Positions 51,726-61,953 are shown, counted from the first letter of the stretch. The stretch is 64,000 nt of DNA from an uncultured Burkholderiales bacterium (GCA_903870145.1 CAIQBO010000036.1:102546-166545), one strand, 5' to 3'. Numbers and translations are program-made. The notes: generated by a model not told the origin, from the letters alone.

Positions 51726-53441
51726 TTAAATTTCAGCCGCCTCGATCAAAAAGCGCACACGTCGCTGACCTTGCCATTCGTCAGCGTCCAGTTTGAACGC
51801 CAAAGTCACACGCGCTGGCAAAGGCTCAATGCGGCCAAACCAAATGCCATCGACGGGCTGGCCTTGGTGTTTCAATTTGAGCGCCAAATGTTTCTCGCCC
51901 ACCAAGCGCTGTGAGAGCACTTCAACTTCTTCACTGAACAGGGGCGGTGCAAATCCTTGGCCCCAAACCTCGCGCTGCATCACGTCAATGAATTCTGTGC
52001 GGCGGTATTGCGGCAACAAAGGGCCATCGGTTTCCAGTTTGCGTTTCAAAGTGGCTGGAGAAAGCAATTCCGCGGCCACTTGCATGAATGCATTTTCAAA
52101 AATATCCAGATGGACTTCTTCTAAACTGCAGCCGGCGGCCATGGCGTGCCCACCAAACCGCAGCAATACGCCCGGGTGGCGTTTGGCCACCAAGTCCAGT
52201 GCATCGCGCAAATGAAAGCCCGGAATCGAGCGGCCTGAGCCTTTCAATTCATGTGATTTTCCAGGCGCATTGCTGGCCGCAAACACGAAGCAAGGGCGAT
52301 GCAATTTGTCCTTGATGCGTGAGGCCACAATGCCCACCACACCTTCGTGAAAATCAGGGTCGAAGACGCAAATGGCGGGTGGTGGCTCCTCGCCTTCCTC
52401 AAACAAGGACTCGGCTATTTCCAGCGCTTGCTGGCGCATGTCGCCTTCAATCTCACGTCGCTCACGGTTGATGCCGTCCAAAGTTTTGGCCAGAGCCTCA
52501 GCGCGTGCGCTGTCGTCTGTGAGCAAGCATTCAATGCCCAGCGACATGTCTGACAAGCGGCCAGCCGCATTGATGCGGGGACCTAAGGCGAAACCAAAAT
52601 CAAAGGTGGTGGCATTTTTTGTTTCACGTCCTGCTGCTTTGAACAAAGAGGCCATGCCGGCGGGCAGTGCACCAGCGCGAATACGCTTTAAGCCTTGCGC
52701 AACCAAGCGCCGGTTGTTGCCATCTAACTTCACCACATCGGCCACAGTGCCCAGGGCCACCAAGGGCAGCAAACTGTCAAGTTTGGGTTGTTGCGCTGCG
52801 GTAAAAACGCCGCGCATTCGCAGTTCAGCGCGCAAGGCCAAGAGCACATAAAACATCACACCGACACCGGCCAAGGATTTACTTTCAAACGGGCAGCCGA
52901 CTTGATTGGGGTTGACGATCACATCGGCGCTGGGCAATTGTTCGGCAGGCAAGTGATGATCTGTGACCAGCACCAAAAGGCCTAATGCCTGCGCTGCGGC
53001 CACACCTTCCAGGCTGGCAATGCCGTTGTCTACTGTGATCAACACATCGGCCCCCATGTCCTTGACGCGCTGCGAGATGGGGGCGGTCAAGCCATAACCG
53101 TCAACCACCCGATCGGGCACGATGTAGCTGACCTTTTGCGCGCCCAACATGCGCAGGCCGCGCACGGCCACCGCGCAAGCAGTGGCGCCATCACAGTCGT
53201 AATCGGCCACGATGCACAAACTTTTTTGTGCTGCAATGGCATCGGCCAGCAGCACCGCGCCAGCCTGGGCGCCTGACAATGTCGAAGGGGCTAGAAGTTT
53301 CCCCAAACCATCGTCTAATTCTTCGGCACTCACAACACCACGGGCCGCAAACAAGCGGGCCAACAAAGGGTGAACGCCAGATTGTTCCAAGGCCCACGCC
53401 GCACGGGGGGGGACATCACGGGTCAAAATTTGCATGTGCAT
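51726..53441 (-). CDS. recJ: single-stranded-DNA-specific exonuclease RecJ
   Basis: DHH-superfamily nuclease of 571 aa, full length. Metal motifs: VADYDCDGATA, VTDHHLPAE (DHH), FDFGFALGPRINAAGR and the DHHA1 motif RFGGHAMAAGCSL; a C-terminal OB-like domain follows. It degrades 5' single-stranded DNA in recombination and repair. The start is ATG 53441 or 53435. The gene is 3 nt downstream of the phosphoglycerate-mutase-like gene on the same strand. Confidence 0.95.
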   Translation of the reverse strand: MHMQILTRDVPPRAAWALEQSGVHPLLARLFAARGVVSAEELDDGLGKLLAPSTLSGAQAGAVLLADAIAAQKSLCIVADYDCDGATACAVAVRGLRMLGAQKVSYIVPDRVVDGYGLTAPISQRVKDMGADVLITVDNGIASLEGVAAAQALGLLVLVTDHHLPAEQLPSADVIVNPNQVGCPFESKSLAGVGVMFYVLLALRAELRMRGVFTAAQQPKLDSLLPLVALGTVADVVKLDGNNRRLVAQGLKRIRAGALPAGMASLFKAAGRETKNATTFDFGFALGPRINAAGRLSDMSLGIECLLTDDSARAEALAKTLDGINRERREIEGDMRQQALEIAESLFEEGEEPPPAICVFDPDFHEGVVGIVASRIKDKLHRPCFVFAASNAPGKSHELKGSGRSIPGFHLRDALDLVAKRHPGVLLRFGGHAMAAGCSLEEVHLDIFENAFMQVAAELLSPATLKRKLETDGPLLPQYRRTEFIDVMQREVWGQGFAPPLFSEEVEVLSQRLVGEKHLALKLKHQGQPVDGIWFGRIEPLPARVTLAFKLDADEWQGQRRVRFLIEAAEI

Positions 53442-53444
53442 GCG

Positions 53445-54371
53445 TCAATCTATCAAAGCTTTGAGTTCACGGGCCACGCTGGGGCGCGGGCGCAGGGCAT
53501 GCCACCAAGTGCGCCAGCCATCAGGCGCTGCTTGGTAATGCCGAGTGTTATTTTCGCTGCACAAAACAAGCGACACCTCCAAATTGTTTGCCAAGGATTG
53601 CAGCAACTCGCCACAAAGCCCCGCATCAAGCTGCTGCCAAGCAGCGCACCAAGCCTGGGGGTCTTCGTTCAAGGCCGCTTCGCGCAGGTCTAAGGCGCAT
53701 TGCTCACTGGCAGGCCCGCTGGCGCTTGACTGGGCGGCAGTGCGGTGCACCCAAAACGAGTTCACCGTCCATCGTCCTTGAGCGCTGCGCTCATTGTTGA
53801 CAGGGTGGTTGTAAATCAGCATTTGCATTTCACTTTGCAGTCTGCGCAAGGGGGCGGCTTGGGGGGCTTGCGGCATCCAATCGGTCACATCCATGCCGAT
53901 CACGCGGTCCAAAGAGGCTAACTCCAAGTTTTGAAAAAGCGAACCCGCTGCACGCCAAACCAATGCGCTTTCATAAACCACTTCAATGCCATCTTGGGCA
54001 AAGTAGGGTTGCATGGCTTGGAGCAAATCGTGCGACTCCGCTTGACTCAATTGCACTTGCAGGGGGTTGAGCATGACCACGTGGCCCATGCCAATTTGCC
54101 AATGGCAGGGCGTCAGGCACACTGCCAAGCCCTGCACGGCGCCTGCGCGCTCATGGGGCATCAAGCCCAAATTCGGTGTGTCAGGGCCATCCTTGAAGCC
54201 CTTGTGAAAGGGCATCTTGTTGAGCAAGGTCTGCAGGTTAGGCAAGTGCAGACTCTCAGCTGCTTTTTGCAACTTGGGTGAGACGCTGGCGGCGTAGGCA
54301 ATCACCAAATGTTGCACCGCGGCAGGGGCTTGTTTGGCTTGTGTTGGGGGGGAGGGCAAACCGTTCGTCAT
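53445..54371 (-). CDS. hypothetical protein, phosphoglycerate-mutase-like family
   Basis: 308 aa from the ATG at 54371. Resembles uncharacterised proteins annotated as cofactor-independent phosphoglycerate mutase-like that precede recJ in Burkholderiales. Recognisable segments are CLTPCHWQIGMGHVVML, MQMLIYNHPVNNERSAQG and VNSFWVHRTA. I see no obvious metal-binding DxDGxG motif of a true iPGM, so enzymatic function is doubtful. Divergent from the lolC/E gene. Confidence 0.65.
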   Translation of the reverse strand: MTNGLPSPPTQAKQAPAAVQHLVIAYAASVSPKLQKAAESLHLPNLQTLLNKMPFHKGFKDGPDTPNLGLMPHERAGAVQGLAVCLTPCHWQIGMGHVVMLNPLQVQLSQAESHDLLQAMQPYFAQDGIEVVYESALVWRAAGSLFQNLELASLDRVIGMDVTDWMPQAPQAAPLRRLQSEMQMLIYNHPVNNERSAQGRWTVNSFWVHRTAAQSSASGPASEQCALDLREAALNEDPQAWCAAWQQLDAGLCGELLQSLANNLEVSLVLCSENNTRHYQAAPDGWRTWWHALRPRPSVARELKALID

Positions 54372-54444
54372 CGGCCTATTGTCCGGGATGCCACAATCCC
54401 CCTTTCTGAGAGTCGGTTTGAGCCAGCAACACAGCACAATTCAT

Positions 54445-55707
54445 ATGCCTTTTGAAATGCCTTACGAGTGGGTCTTGGGATGGCGCTACACCCGCGCAGG
54501 CAGAACCACGCGCCGCAACGGATTCATCTCCTTTATCTCTGGCGTGTCCATGCTGGGCATTGGTTTAGGGGTGGCTGCCTTGGTGATTGTTTTGTCGGTC
54601 ATGAACGGTTTTCAAAAAGAAGTTCGTGACCGCATGCTCAGCGTGGTCTCGCACATTGAGGTGCTCGCTGTCGATGGCAATGCCTTGAGCGATGTGAACC
54701 AAACGCTGCACCAGGTTCGCCAGCACTCCCAAGTCGTTGGGGCGGCGCCCTTCATTTCGGCGCAGGCTTTGTTGGCGCGCGGTGAGGACATGAAGGGTGT
54801 GATGGTTCGTGGCATAGACCCAGCCTTAGAGCCTGGCGTGATCGATTTGGCACCCGAGGTGCGCACCGAGAGTTTGAGCCACTTGGTGGCGGGTCAATTT
54901 GGCGTGGTCTTGGGTGTGGACTTGGCGCGCCATTTGGGCCTGCGTGTGGGGGACCCCGTCACTTTGATTGCCCCGAGCGGCCAAGTCACCCCCGCCGGCG
55001 TGCTGCCGCGGCTCAAGCAAATGACGGTGGTGGGCACCTTCAACTCAGGCCACTACGAATACGACTCCGCCTTGGTGATGGTGCATGTGCAAGACGCTGC
55101 CCGCATTTTCCGGCTTGAGGGCCCCACTGGCATTCGACTGAAAATTCGCGACTTGCACCAAGCCCGCGCCGTCGCAGCTGATTTGGCTCAAATGCTGACA
55201 GGCCCCTTGGCACTGCGCGATTGGACGCAGCAAAATAAAACCTGGTTTGCCGCAGTGCAAGTTGAAAAACGCATGATGTTCATCATCTTGACTTTGATCG
55301 TGGCCGTGGCCGCCTTCAACTTGGTCAGCACCTTGATCATGAGCGTGACCGATAAACGCGCTGACATCGCGATTTTACGAACGCTGGGGGCCAGTCCTGG
55401 CAGCATCATGGCGGTGTTTGTGGTGCAAGGCGCCATGGTGGGGGTGATGGGCACATTGGGCGGTTTGCTCTTGGGCTTGTTGATTGCCAACCACATCGAT
55501 GTGATCGTGCCAGCTTTGGAGGGTTTGTTCCAAGCCAGCTTCTTGCCCAAAGACATTTACCTCATCAGCCACATGCCCAGTGACCCGCAAAGCGCCGACA
55601 TCTTGCCGGTGGTGTTGATCTCCTTGGCACTGTCTTTTGTGGCCACGCTCTACCCCAGTTGGCGCGCCAGCCAAGTCAACCCTGCGGAGGCTTTGCGTTA
55701 TGAGTAA
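54445..55707 (+). CDS. lolC: lipoprotein-releasing ABC transporter permease (LolC/LolE)
   Basis: Protein of 420 aa with an N-terminal helix (about 30-52), a long periplasmic domain and three C-terminal helices, the LolC/E topology. The N-terminus [13 protein letters not shown] and [33 protein letters not shown] are diagnostic, as is the end [18 protein letters not shown]. Single LolC/E-type permease forming a homodimeric LolF-like complex is possible because no second permease is adjacent. The start at 54445 places it 73 nt from the divergent gene. Overlaps lolD by 8 nt. Confidence 0.92.
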   Translation: MPFEMPYEWVLGWRYTRAGRTTRRNGFISFISGVSMLGIGLGVAALVIVLSVMNGFQKEVRDRMLSVVSHIEVLAVDGNALSDVNQTLHQVRQHSQVVGAAPFISAQALLARGEDMKGVMVRGIDPALEPGVIDLAPEVRTESLSHLVAGQFGVVLGVDLARHLGLRVGDPVTLIAPSGQVTPAGVLPRLKQMTVVGTFNSGHYEYDSALVMVHVQDAARIFRLEGPTGIRLKIRDLHQARAVAADLAQMLTGPLALRDWTQQNKTWFAAVQVEKRMMFIILTLIVAVAAFNLVSTLIMSVTDKRADIAILRTLGASPGSIMAVFVVQGAMVGVMGTLGGLLLGLLIANHIDVIVPALEGLFQASFLPKDIYLISHMPSDPQSADILPVVLISLALSFVATLYPSWRASQVNPAEALRYE

Positions 55708-56380
55708 TCCCGTGTTGGAAGTCAAGGCTTTGAGCAAACGTTTTGCAGAAGGCAGCTTGGACGTGACGGTCTTGCAGGGCATCGATTTGACGGTGCAAAG
55801 TGGCGAGACCTTGGCGATTGTGGGTGCATCGGGGTCGGGTAAAAGTACATTGCTGCATTTGCTGGGAGGCTTGGACCAACCCAGTCAAGGCCAAGTTTTA
55901 TTGCAAGGCCAAGACTGGTCAGCGCTCAGCCCTTCAGAGCAAGGGCTCAGGCGCAATCGCAGCTTGGGTTTTGTCTACCAATTTCACCACTTGCTGCCCG
56001 AATTCAGCGCCTTGGACAACGTGGCCATGCCCTTGTGGATTCGGCGTGAAGACCGGCAAGCAGCCGCGCAAACGGCGCAGCGTTGGTTGCAAAAGGTGGG
56101 CTTGCAGGAGCGTGCGCAGCATCGTCCCGCAGAGCTCTCAGGCGGCGAGCGCCAAAGGGTTGCGATTGCCCGGGCCATGGTCACGCAGCCCGCATGTATC
56201 TTGGCCGACGAGCCCACAGGCAATTTGGATCGGGTCACTGCGCAAGCTGTTTTTGATTTGATGCTGCAAACCGCGCAAGATCAGGGCACTGCTTTCGTGG
56301 TCGTCACCCACGACCCTCAATTGGCCGCGCGTTGCAGCCGTCAATTGCGTTTGGAGCGTGGCGTATTGCATGCCCATTAA
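55700..56380 (+). CDS. lolD: lipoprotein-releasing system ATP-binding protein
   Basis: ABC ATPase of 226 aa: Walker [14 protein letters not shown]-loop [21 protein letters not shown] (LolD-specific), signature [14 protein letters not shown], Walker [13 protein letters not shown] and VTHDPQLA. It powers extraction of lipoproteins from the inner membrane for hand-over to LolA. Starts within the last codons of the permease gene, ensuring coupled translation. Confidence 0.95.
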   Translation: MSNPVLEVKALSKRFAEGSLDVTVLQGIDLTVQSGETLAIVGASGSGKSTLLHLLGGLDQPSQGQVLLQGQDWSALSPSEQGLRRNRSLGFVYQFHHLLPEFSALDNVAMPLWIRREDRQAAAQTAQRWLQKVGLQERAQHRPAELSGGERQRVAIARAMVTQPACILADEPTGNLDRVTAQAVFDLMLQTAQDQGTAFVVVTHDPQLAARCSRQLRLERGVLHAH

Positions 56381-56410
56381 AGCCAGCAGATTTTGATGCG
56401 GACCGATCCC

Positions 56411-57274
56411 ATGTGGACCGACAGCCATTGCCATTTAGATGCGCCAGAGTTTGCCCATGATGTGCAGGCTGTCATGTCCCGCGCCCGTGCGCAGGGCGTG
56501 GCTTGCTGCGTCATGCCGGCTGTGCAAACAGCAGATTTTGAGCGCCTGCGCCTGTTGGCCCATGAGCTTGACAATGCCTATGCCTTGGGCATTCATCCTT
56601 TGTATGTACCGCAAGCCCAGCTTGAAGATTTGGACACATTGGACCGAGCATTGACGCAGCACCAGGCCGACCCCCGTTTGGTAGCGGTTGGCGAGATCGG
56701 ACTTGATTTTTTTGTGCCGAACTTGTGCGCCCCAGAGATGCGAGAAAAGCAAGAATTTTTTTACCATCGGCAATTGGCCTTGGCTCAAAAGCACAGCTTG
56801 CCTGTGATCTTGCATGTCAGGCGCTCGGCCGATCGTTTGCTCAAAGGGCTGCGGCAATGCGCGGTCCAGGGCGGCATTGCGCACGCATTCAATGGCAGTT
56901 TCCAGCAAGCACACAACTTCATTGACTTAGGTTTTGCTTTGGGCTTTGGCGGTGCCATAAGCTTTGAGCGTGCTTTGCAATTGCGCCGATTGGCCACCGA
57001 GTTGCCCATGTCGGCTGTGGTTTTAGAGACCGATGCACCCGATATCCCGCCGCAGTGGTTGTACCGCACACAAGCGCAGCGTGCGCTCAGCACGCCACCC
57101 CTCTCGCCAACCTGCAACGAGCCTTGTCACCTGCCTCGCATCGGCGCTGTGTTGGCGCAACTGCGCGGCTTGGACTTGTCTGAGGTGGCGTGCACCAGCG
57201 CAGCCAATGCCGCTCGTGTGTTGCCTCAATTAAGCCCTTTGTTGGCCCACCATGGCGGGCTCACGGCGCCTTGA
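56411..57274 (+). CDS. TatD-family metal-dependent DNase
   Basis: TIM-barrel hydrolase of 287 aa. Metal ligands: DSHCHLDAPEF at the N-terminus, GEIGLDFF, ILHVRRSADRLL, IAHAFNGSF and ETDAPDIPP. The family removes 3' ends of DNA/RNA. The ATG at 56411 gives MWTDSHCHLD, the usual TatD start; an ATG 15 nt upstream (56396) is also possible. It follows lolD by 30 nt. Confidence 0.9.
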   Translation: MWTDSHCHLDAPEFAHDVQAVMSRARAQGVACCVMPAVQTADFERLRLLAHELDNAYALGIHPLYVPQAQLEDLDTLDRALTQHQADPRLVAVGEIGLDFFVPNLCAPEMREKQEFFYHRQLALAQKHSLPVILHVRRSADRLLKGLRQCAVQGGIAHAFNGSFQQAHNFIDLGFALGFGGAISFERALQLRRLATELPMSAVVLETDAPDIPPQWLYRTQAQRALSTPPLSPTCNEPCHLPRIGAVLAQLRGLDLSEVACTSAANAARVLPQLSPLLAHHGGLTAP

Positions 57275-57285
57275 ATTGTTCTCCA

Positions 57286-58047
57286 ATGAAATCTTCCAAA
57301 ACAGCTGTCCCATTGCCAGAAGTTAATTTCTCAGAAGACGGGGAGGTGCGTTATTTGCATCTGGGCACGCCTTGGATTCAAGGCTCTATGCGCATTGACC
57401 AACCCTTTGAAATTGAACTCGAATACGTGCAGCGCATGATGGCCGGCTTGCTGTTTGTCAGCAGCCCCTCAGTGGCCGGCCGGCACGCCATGCAACTGGG
57501 TTTGGGTGCAGCCACGCTGACCAAGTTTTGTTACAAAAAACTGCGCATGACCTGCACTGCCATTGAGCTCAATCCTGGTGTGTTGCATGCCTGCCGCGGG
57601 TGGTTCAAATTGCCCGCCGAAGGCCCTCGATTGCGGGTGGTTTTGGCTGACGCAGCAGAAGAAATCAAAAGCCAAGAATGGCAGGGCACGGTCGATTTGC
57701 TGCATGTCGATTTGTACGACCACGAGGCTGCAGCGCCGGTCTTGGACAGCGCTGACTTTTACCAGCAGTGCCGCGCCTTGCTAAGCGACGAGGGCAGCAT
57801 GACGGTGAATTTATTTGGCCGGGCCGCCAGCTTTGAGCGCAGTCTCGCCAAAATGGCCGAGGCCTTTGGCCAAGAGGCACTGTGGGCCTTCAAGCCCACG
57901 CGCGAAGGCAACACGGTGGTACTGGCCCTGCGCCAAGCACAGCAGCCCAAACGTGAATTGTTGCTGGCCCGAGCACAAGAAATTGAGACCCGATGGGGCT
58001 TGCCATCCCATAAATGGCTCAGAAGCTTCAAGCCATGGGTCAAATAA
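57286..58047 (+). CDS. spermidine-synthase-like methyltransferase-fold protein
   Basis: Protein of 253 aa with a class I SAM/spermidine synthase fold: the glycine loop MQLGLGAATLTKF, acidic strand end CTAIELNPGVLHAC, and VDLLHVDLYDHEAAAP. It is shorter than true spermidine synthase and lacks the usual N-terminal beta domain beyond about 60 residues. Probable start ATG 57286, 11 nt after the TatD gene. Polyamine or other aminopropyl/methyl transfer is possible; function uncertain. Confidence 0.8.
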   Translation: MKSSKTAVPLPEVNFSEDGEVRYLHLGTPWIQGSMRIDQPFEIELEYVQRMMAGLLFVSSPSVAGRHAMQLGLGAATLTKFCYKKLRMTCTAIELNPGVLHACRGWFKLPAEGPRLRVVLADAAEEIKSQEWQGTVDLLHVDLYDHEAAAPVLDSADFYQQCRALLSDEGSMTVNLFGRAASFERSLAKMAEAFGQEALWAFKPTREGNTVVLALRQAQQPKRELLLARAQEIETRWGLPSHKWLRSFKPWVK

Positions 58048-58176
58048 GGCACGAAAACAAGGGTTAACCATGGGTGTTGGGGTGCAAGTTCTGCCTAGTA
58101 AGTGAAATCCACAATCGCAATGGGTTCGAATGCCCCCAGAATCGCGCCATCCCTTACTTTTTGGAGGAGCGTTACT

Positions 58177-58665
58177 GTGCATATCAAAAGTCAAAAAGAC
58201 TTTGCATCCGGGCTTGTGTACACCATCATTGGTGCTGCATTTGCTTATGGGGCAACAAGTTACACCATCGGATCAGCTGCCCGCATGGGGCCAGGTTATT
58301 TCCCACTCTTGCTGGGCATCATTTTGGCGCTGATCGGTTCGGTGGTGCTCTTCCAGTCATTGGCGGTTGAAACGCCTGATGGCGATCACATCGGGGCATT
58401 GGCTTGGAAGCCTCTGATATTCATCATTGCTGGCAACTTGTTGTTCGGTATTTTGCTTGGCGGTCTGCCCAGTATCAAATTGCCTGCCATGGGTTTGATC
58501 ATTGCCATCTACGGCACCACGGTGGTGGTCAGCATGGCGGGTGACGAATTCAAGTTGAAAGAAGGCTTGATCTTGGCAACGATTCTTTCTGTGATCAGTT
58601 ACCTGGCTTTCATCATGCTGCTCAAACTGCAGTTCCCTGTGTGGCCTACATTCATCAGCGGCTAA
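58177..58665 (+). CDS. tripartite tricarboxylate transporter TctB-family protein
   Basis: Four-helix membrane protein of 162 aa, of the size and layout of TctB (FASGLVYTIIGAAFAYGA, RMGPGYFPLLLGIILALIGSVVL). The start is the GTG at 58177: GGAGGAG (58163-58169) lies 7 nt upstream, while upstream in-frame ATGs have no ribosome site. It pairs with the TctA-type gene 13 nt downstream. The periplasmic TctC binding protein is not adjacent, so the substrate is unknown. The 129-nt gap before it shows no clear promoter. Confidence 0.87.
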   Translation: MHIKSQKDFASGLVYTIIGAAFAYGATSYTIGSAARMGPGYFPLLLGIILALIGSVVLFQSLAVETPDGDHIGALAWKPLIFIIAGNLLFGILLGGLPSIKLPAMGLIIAIYGTTVVVSMAGDEFKLKEGLILATILSVISYLAFIMLLKLQFPVWPTFISG

Positions 58666-58678
58666 GGAGTCAAAAACT

Positions 58679-60190
58679 ATGGAACTTTTTAACAACTTGG
58701 CACTGGGTTTTGGGGTGGCTTTCACTTTCCAAAATCTGATTTACGCGTTCATTGGCTGCATGCTGGGCACCTTGATTGGTGTCTTGCCCGGCATAGGCCC
58801 AGTGGCCACCATTGCCATGCTTTTACCCGCCACCTATGCTTTGCCGCCCATTGCGGCTTTGATCATGTTGGGCGGCATTTATTACGGCGCCCAATACGGG
58901 GGCTCTACCACGGCCATCTTGGTCAACCTGCCGGGCGAATCGTCTTCTGTGGTCACGGTCATTGATGGCTATCAAATGGCCCGAAAAGGCAGGGCCGGCC
59001 CTGCCTTGGCTGCGGCCGGTTTGGGCTCCTTCTTTGCCGGTTGTGTGGGCACTTTGATTTTGGCCGCTTTTGCCGCCCCATTGACCGAAGTGGCGTTCAA
59101 ATTTGGCCCGGCTGAGTATTTTTCGCTCATGATTTTGGGCTTGATTGGCGCGGTGGTCTTGGCTTCAGGCTCATTGATCAAAGCGGTGGGCATGATTGTC
59201 CTGGGCTTGCTTTTGGGCTTGGTTGGAACCGACGTCAATTCGGGTGTTGCGCGCTACAGCTTTGACATTCCTGAACTGACAGATGGCATTGGCTTCATCA
59301 CCATTGCCATGGGTGTTTTTGGCTATGGCGAGATCATTGCCAACCTGTCAAAACCAGAAGATCAACGCGAAGTTTTCACTGGCAAAGTCACGGGTTTGTT
59401 CCCGACCAAAGAAGACTTCAAAAACATGGCCCCCGCGGTTTTGCGCGGCACAGCGATCGGCTCCATGTTGGGTATCTTGCCCGGTGGCGGCGCCTTGTTG
59501 GCGGCATTTGCGGCTTACACGATTGAGAAGAAAACCAAGCTTCGCCCGGGTGAAGTTCCTTTTGGCCAAGGCAATATTCGCGGCGTTGCAGCGCCGGAGT
59601 CAGCCAACAATGCGGGTGCGCAAACTTCCTTCATTCCATTGCTCACCTTGGGTATTCCGCCCAACGCCGTGATGGCCTTGATGGTGGGCGCCATGACCAT
59701 CCACAACATTCAACCGGGCCCGCAGGTCATGACCAGCAACCCTGAGTTGTTTTGGGGCTTGATCGCTTCCATGTGGATCGGTAACGCGATGTTGGTAATT
59801 TTGAACCTGCCCTTGATTGGCATGTGGATCAAATTGCTCACAGTGCCTTACCGCTGGTTGTTCCCTGCCATCATCTTGTTTTGCGCAATTGGTGTGTACT
59901 CCACCAACAACAACACGTTTGATATTTGGCTGGTGGGTGCTTTTGGTGTGATCGGCTATGGGTTCATCAAGCTGGGCATGGAGCCAGCGCCCTTGCTGCT
60001 GGGCTTTATTTTGGGCCCCATGATGGAGGAGAATCTGCGCCGAGCGCTCTTGTTGTCTCGCGGAGATTGGACCGTCTTTGTCACGCGAGGTTTGTCGGCC
60101 AGTTTGTTGGCGGTGGCCGCTGTGCTTTTGATCGTCGTCTTGCTGCCCTCGGTCAAATCCAAGCGCGAAGAAGCCTTTGTCGAAGAGTGA
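58679..60190 (+). CDS. tripartite tricarboxylate transporter TctA-family permease
   Basis: Large permease of 503 aa with about 11-12 helices. TctA hallmarks: GTLIGVLPGIGPVATIAMLLP, YYGAQYGGSTTAILVNLPGESSSVVT, and GSMLGILPGGGALLAAFAAYTIEKK with GVAAPESANNAGAQTSFIPLLTLGIPPN, the duplicated signature. It drives uptake of a carboxylate with TctB and a separately encoded TctC. A terminator hairpin follows at 60229-60250. Confidence 0.93.
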   Translation: MELFNNLALGFGVAFTFQNLIYAFIGCMLGTLIGVLPGIGPVATIAMLLPATYALPPIAALIMLGGIYYGAQYGGSTTAILVNLPGESSSVVTVIDGYQMARKGRAGPALAAAGLGSFFAGCVGTLILAAFAAPLTEVAFKFGPAEYFSLMILGLIGAVVLASGSLIKAVGMIVLGLLLGLVGTDVNSGVARYSFDIPELTDGIGFITIAMGVFGYGEIIANLSKPEDQREVFTGKVTGLFPTKEDFKNMAPAVLRGTAIGSMLGILPGGGALLAAFAAYTIEKKTKLRPGEVPFGQGNIRGVAAPESANNAGAQTSFIPLLTLGIPPNAVMALMVGAMTIHNIQPGPQVMTSNPELFWGLIASMWIGNAMLVILNLPLIGMWIKLLTVPYRWLFPAIILFCAIGVYSTNNNTFDIWLVGAFGVIGYGFIKLGMEPAPLLLGFILGPMMEENLRRALLLSRGDWTVFVTRGLSASLLAVAAVLLIVVLLPSVKSKREEAFVEE

Positions 60191-60228
60191 TTGTTTGACG
60201 CAGGCCCCAGCCTGAATCGAGGCAATCC

Positions 60229-60250
60229 AACGGCACCTTCGGGTGCCGTT
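60229..60250 (+). terminator. intrinsic terminator after the TctBA genes
   Basis: AACGGCACC (60229-60237), loop TTCG, GGTGCCGTT (60242-60250): a perfect 9-bp stem with a UUCG tetraloop, followed by TGATTTTC. It separates the transporter genes from the gamma-glutamyltransferase-family gene. Confidence 0.8.
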
Positions 60251-60330
60251 TGATTTTCAGCCAGGCCCTGTGAGTTCTTCTCCAACGAATCCTGCCAAAA
60301 TAAGCACATTGACATTGTGGATTGCGACTT

Positions 60331-61953
60331 ATGACTTTTGATTTCAACACGCCTTATGCCAGTCACCGTTTGCCGCTGTTTGCGCGCAATGTGGTGTCCA
60401 CCTCGCACCCCTTGGCCGCGCAGGCGGGTCTGCGCATGATGCTCAAAGGCGGCAATGCGGTGGACGCCGCTGTGGCTGCTGCTGCGGTCCTGACAGTGAC
60501 CGAGCCCGTCAGCTGCGGCTTGGGGTCAGACGCCTTTTGCATTTTGTGGGATGGCCAAAAGCTGCATGGTTTGAACGCTTCGGGCCATGCGCCGCAGACT
60601 TGGACGCCCGAGTATTTTCATCGCAAATACGGCGCGCATGAGCTCAACCCACCCAAGCGGGGTTGGGACTCTGTCACTGTTCCTGGCGCCGTCAGCGCAT
60701 GGGCGGCCTTGAGCGAGCGCTTTGGCAAATTGCCCTTTGCTGACTTGATGGAGCCAGCCATCGAGATTGCAGAGCGGGGCTATTTGATGCCTGTTGTGGT
60801 CCAGCAAAAATGGGCCGCGGCCACCCCCTTGCTTCAGGACTTGCCCGGTTTTGCACAGAGCTTTTTGCCATGGGGCCGAGCACCCAACGTGGGTGAATTG
60901 TTTCAATTCAAAGCGGCCGCCCGTGGTCTCAAAGCCATCGCACAAAGCAAGGGGCGTGCTTTTTATGAAGGTGAAATCGCCCAAGCCTTGGTGCAGTTTT
61001 CAGCACAGCATGGCGGCTCCATGAGCTTGCAAGATTTGGCGCAATACAGGCCAGAGTGGGTCACCCCCATCGAGCAAAAATACCGCGGCTACAGTTTGCA
61101 TGAAATCCCGCCCAATGGCCAAGGCATTGCAGCTTTGATTGCTTTAGGCATTTTGGAAAATTTCGATGTCGCTGGCATGGCTGTGGACGGTGTTGACTCG
61201 CAGCATTTGCAAATCGAGGCCATGAAGTTGGCCTTTGCCGATGTCTACCGTTACGTTGCAGACCCGCGTTCCATGGACATCACACCCGCTCAAATGTTGG
61301 ACCCTGCCTACTTGAAGAGCCGTGCCAATTTGATTGACCTGAAGAAAGCCCAAAACTTCCAAGCCGGCAACCCCGTCAAAGGCGGCACCATTTATTTAAC
61401 CGCTGCCGACGAAAATGGCATGATGGTCAGCTTCATCCAGAGCAACTACATGGGCTTTGGTTCCGGGGTGGTTGAACCCACGTATGGCATCAGTTTGCAA
61501 AACCGTGGCTTTGGTTTCAGTGTCAACCCCAATGGCTTGAACCCGGCCAATTTGGTGGCCCCTGGCAAGCGACCTTTTCACACCATCATTCCTGCTTTCT
61601 TGACCCAAGGCGGCCAACCCGTGATGAGCTACGGCGTGATGGGCGGCAACATGCAACCGCAAGGACACATGCAAACTTTGGTGCGCATGCTCGACTACAA
61701 ACAGAACCCGCAAGCCGCATGCGATGCGCCACGCTGGCGCTTCAATGAAGGCTTGTCCATCAATGCTGAAGCCGACATGAATGCCCAAACGGTTCAAGGC
61801 CTGAACCAGCGCGGGCATCAATTGGAAGTGATCAACGATTCTTACCAAGACTTTGGGGCAGGCCAGTTCATTTGGCGCATGGGCGACCCCAAAGTGCAGG
61901 GCTATGTGGCCGCCAGCGATGCCCGCCGTGATGGTCAGGCGGTTGGTTTTTGA
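60331..61953 (+). CDS. gamma-glutamyltransferase family Ntn-hydrolase
   Basis: Protein of 540 aa from the ATG at 60331. N-terminal landmarks VVSTSHPLAAQAGLRMMLKGGNAVDAAVAAAA and EPVSCGLGSDAF are those of the GGT family. The autoprocessing threonine should be the T in KGGTIYLTAADENG. In GGTs this region usually reads TTHxS, so the residues after the nucleophile are altered, as in YwrD/HpxW-like amidohydrolases. No signal peptide is seen, suggesting a cytoplasmic enzyme. Likely an amide hydrolase or transferase; substrate unknown. Its stop overlaps the next gene start (TTGA). Confidence 0.85.
   Translation: MTFDFNTPYASHRLPLFARNVVSTSHPLAAQAGLRMMLKGGNAVDAAVAAAAVLTVTEPVSCGLGSDAFCILWDGQKLHGLNASGHAPQTWTPEYFHRKYGAHELNPPKRGWDSVTVPGAVSAWAALSERFGKLPFADLMEPAIEIAERGYLMPVVVQQKWAAATPLLQDLPGFAQSFLPWGRAPNVGELFQFKAAARGLKAIAQSKGRAFYEGEIAQALVQFSAQHGGSMSLQDLAQYRPEWVTPIEQKYRGYSLHEIPPNGQGIAALIALGILENFDVAGMAVDGVDSQHLQIEAMKLAFADVYRYVADPRSMDITPAQMLDPAYLKSRANLIDLKKAQNFQAGNPVKGGTIYLTAADENGMMVSFIQSNYMGFGSGVVEPTYGISLQNRGFGFSVNPNGLNPANLVAPGKRPFHTIIPAFLTQGGQPVMSYGVMGGNMQPQGHMQTLVRMLDYKQNPQAACDAPRWRFNEGLSINAEADMNAQTVQGLNQRGHQLEVINDSYQDFGAGQFIWRMGDPKVQGYVAASDARRDGQAVGF

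Noticed and set aside
57190..57285. Longer N-terminus for the spermidine-synthase-like protein
   Set aside because: It would overlap the tatD-family gene by about 85 nt and adds no conserved sequence; the ATG at 57286 fits better.
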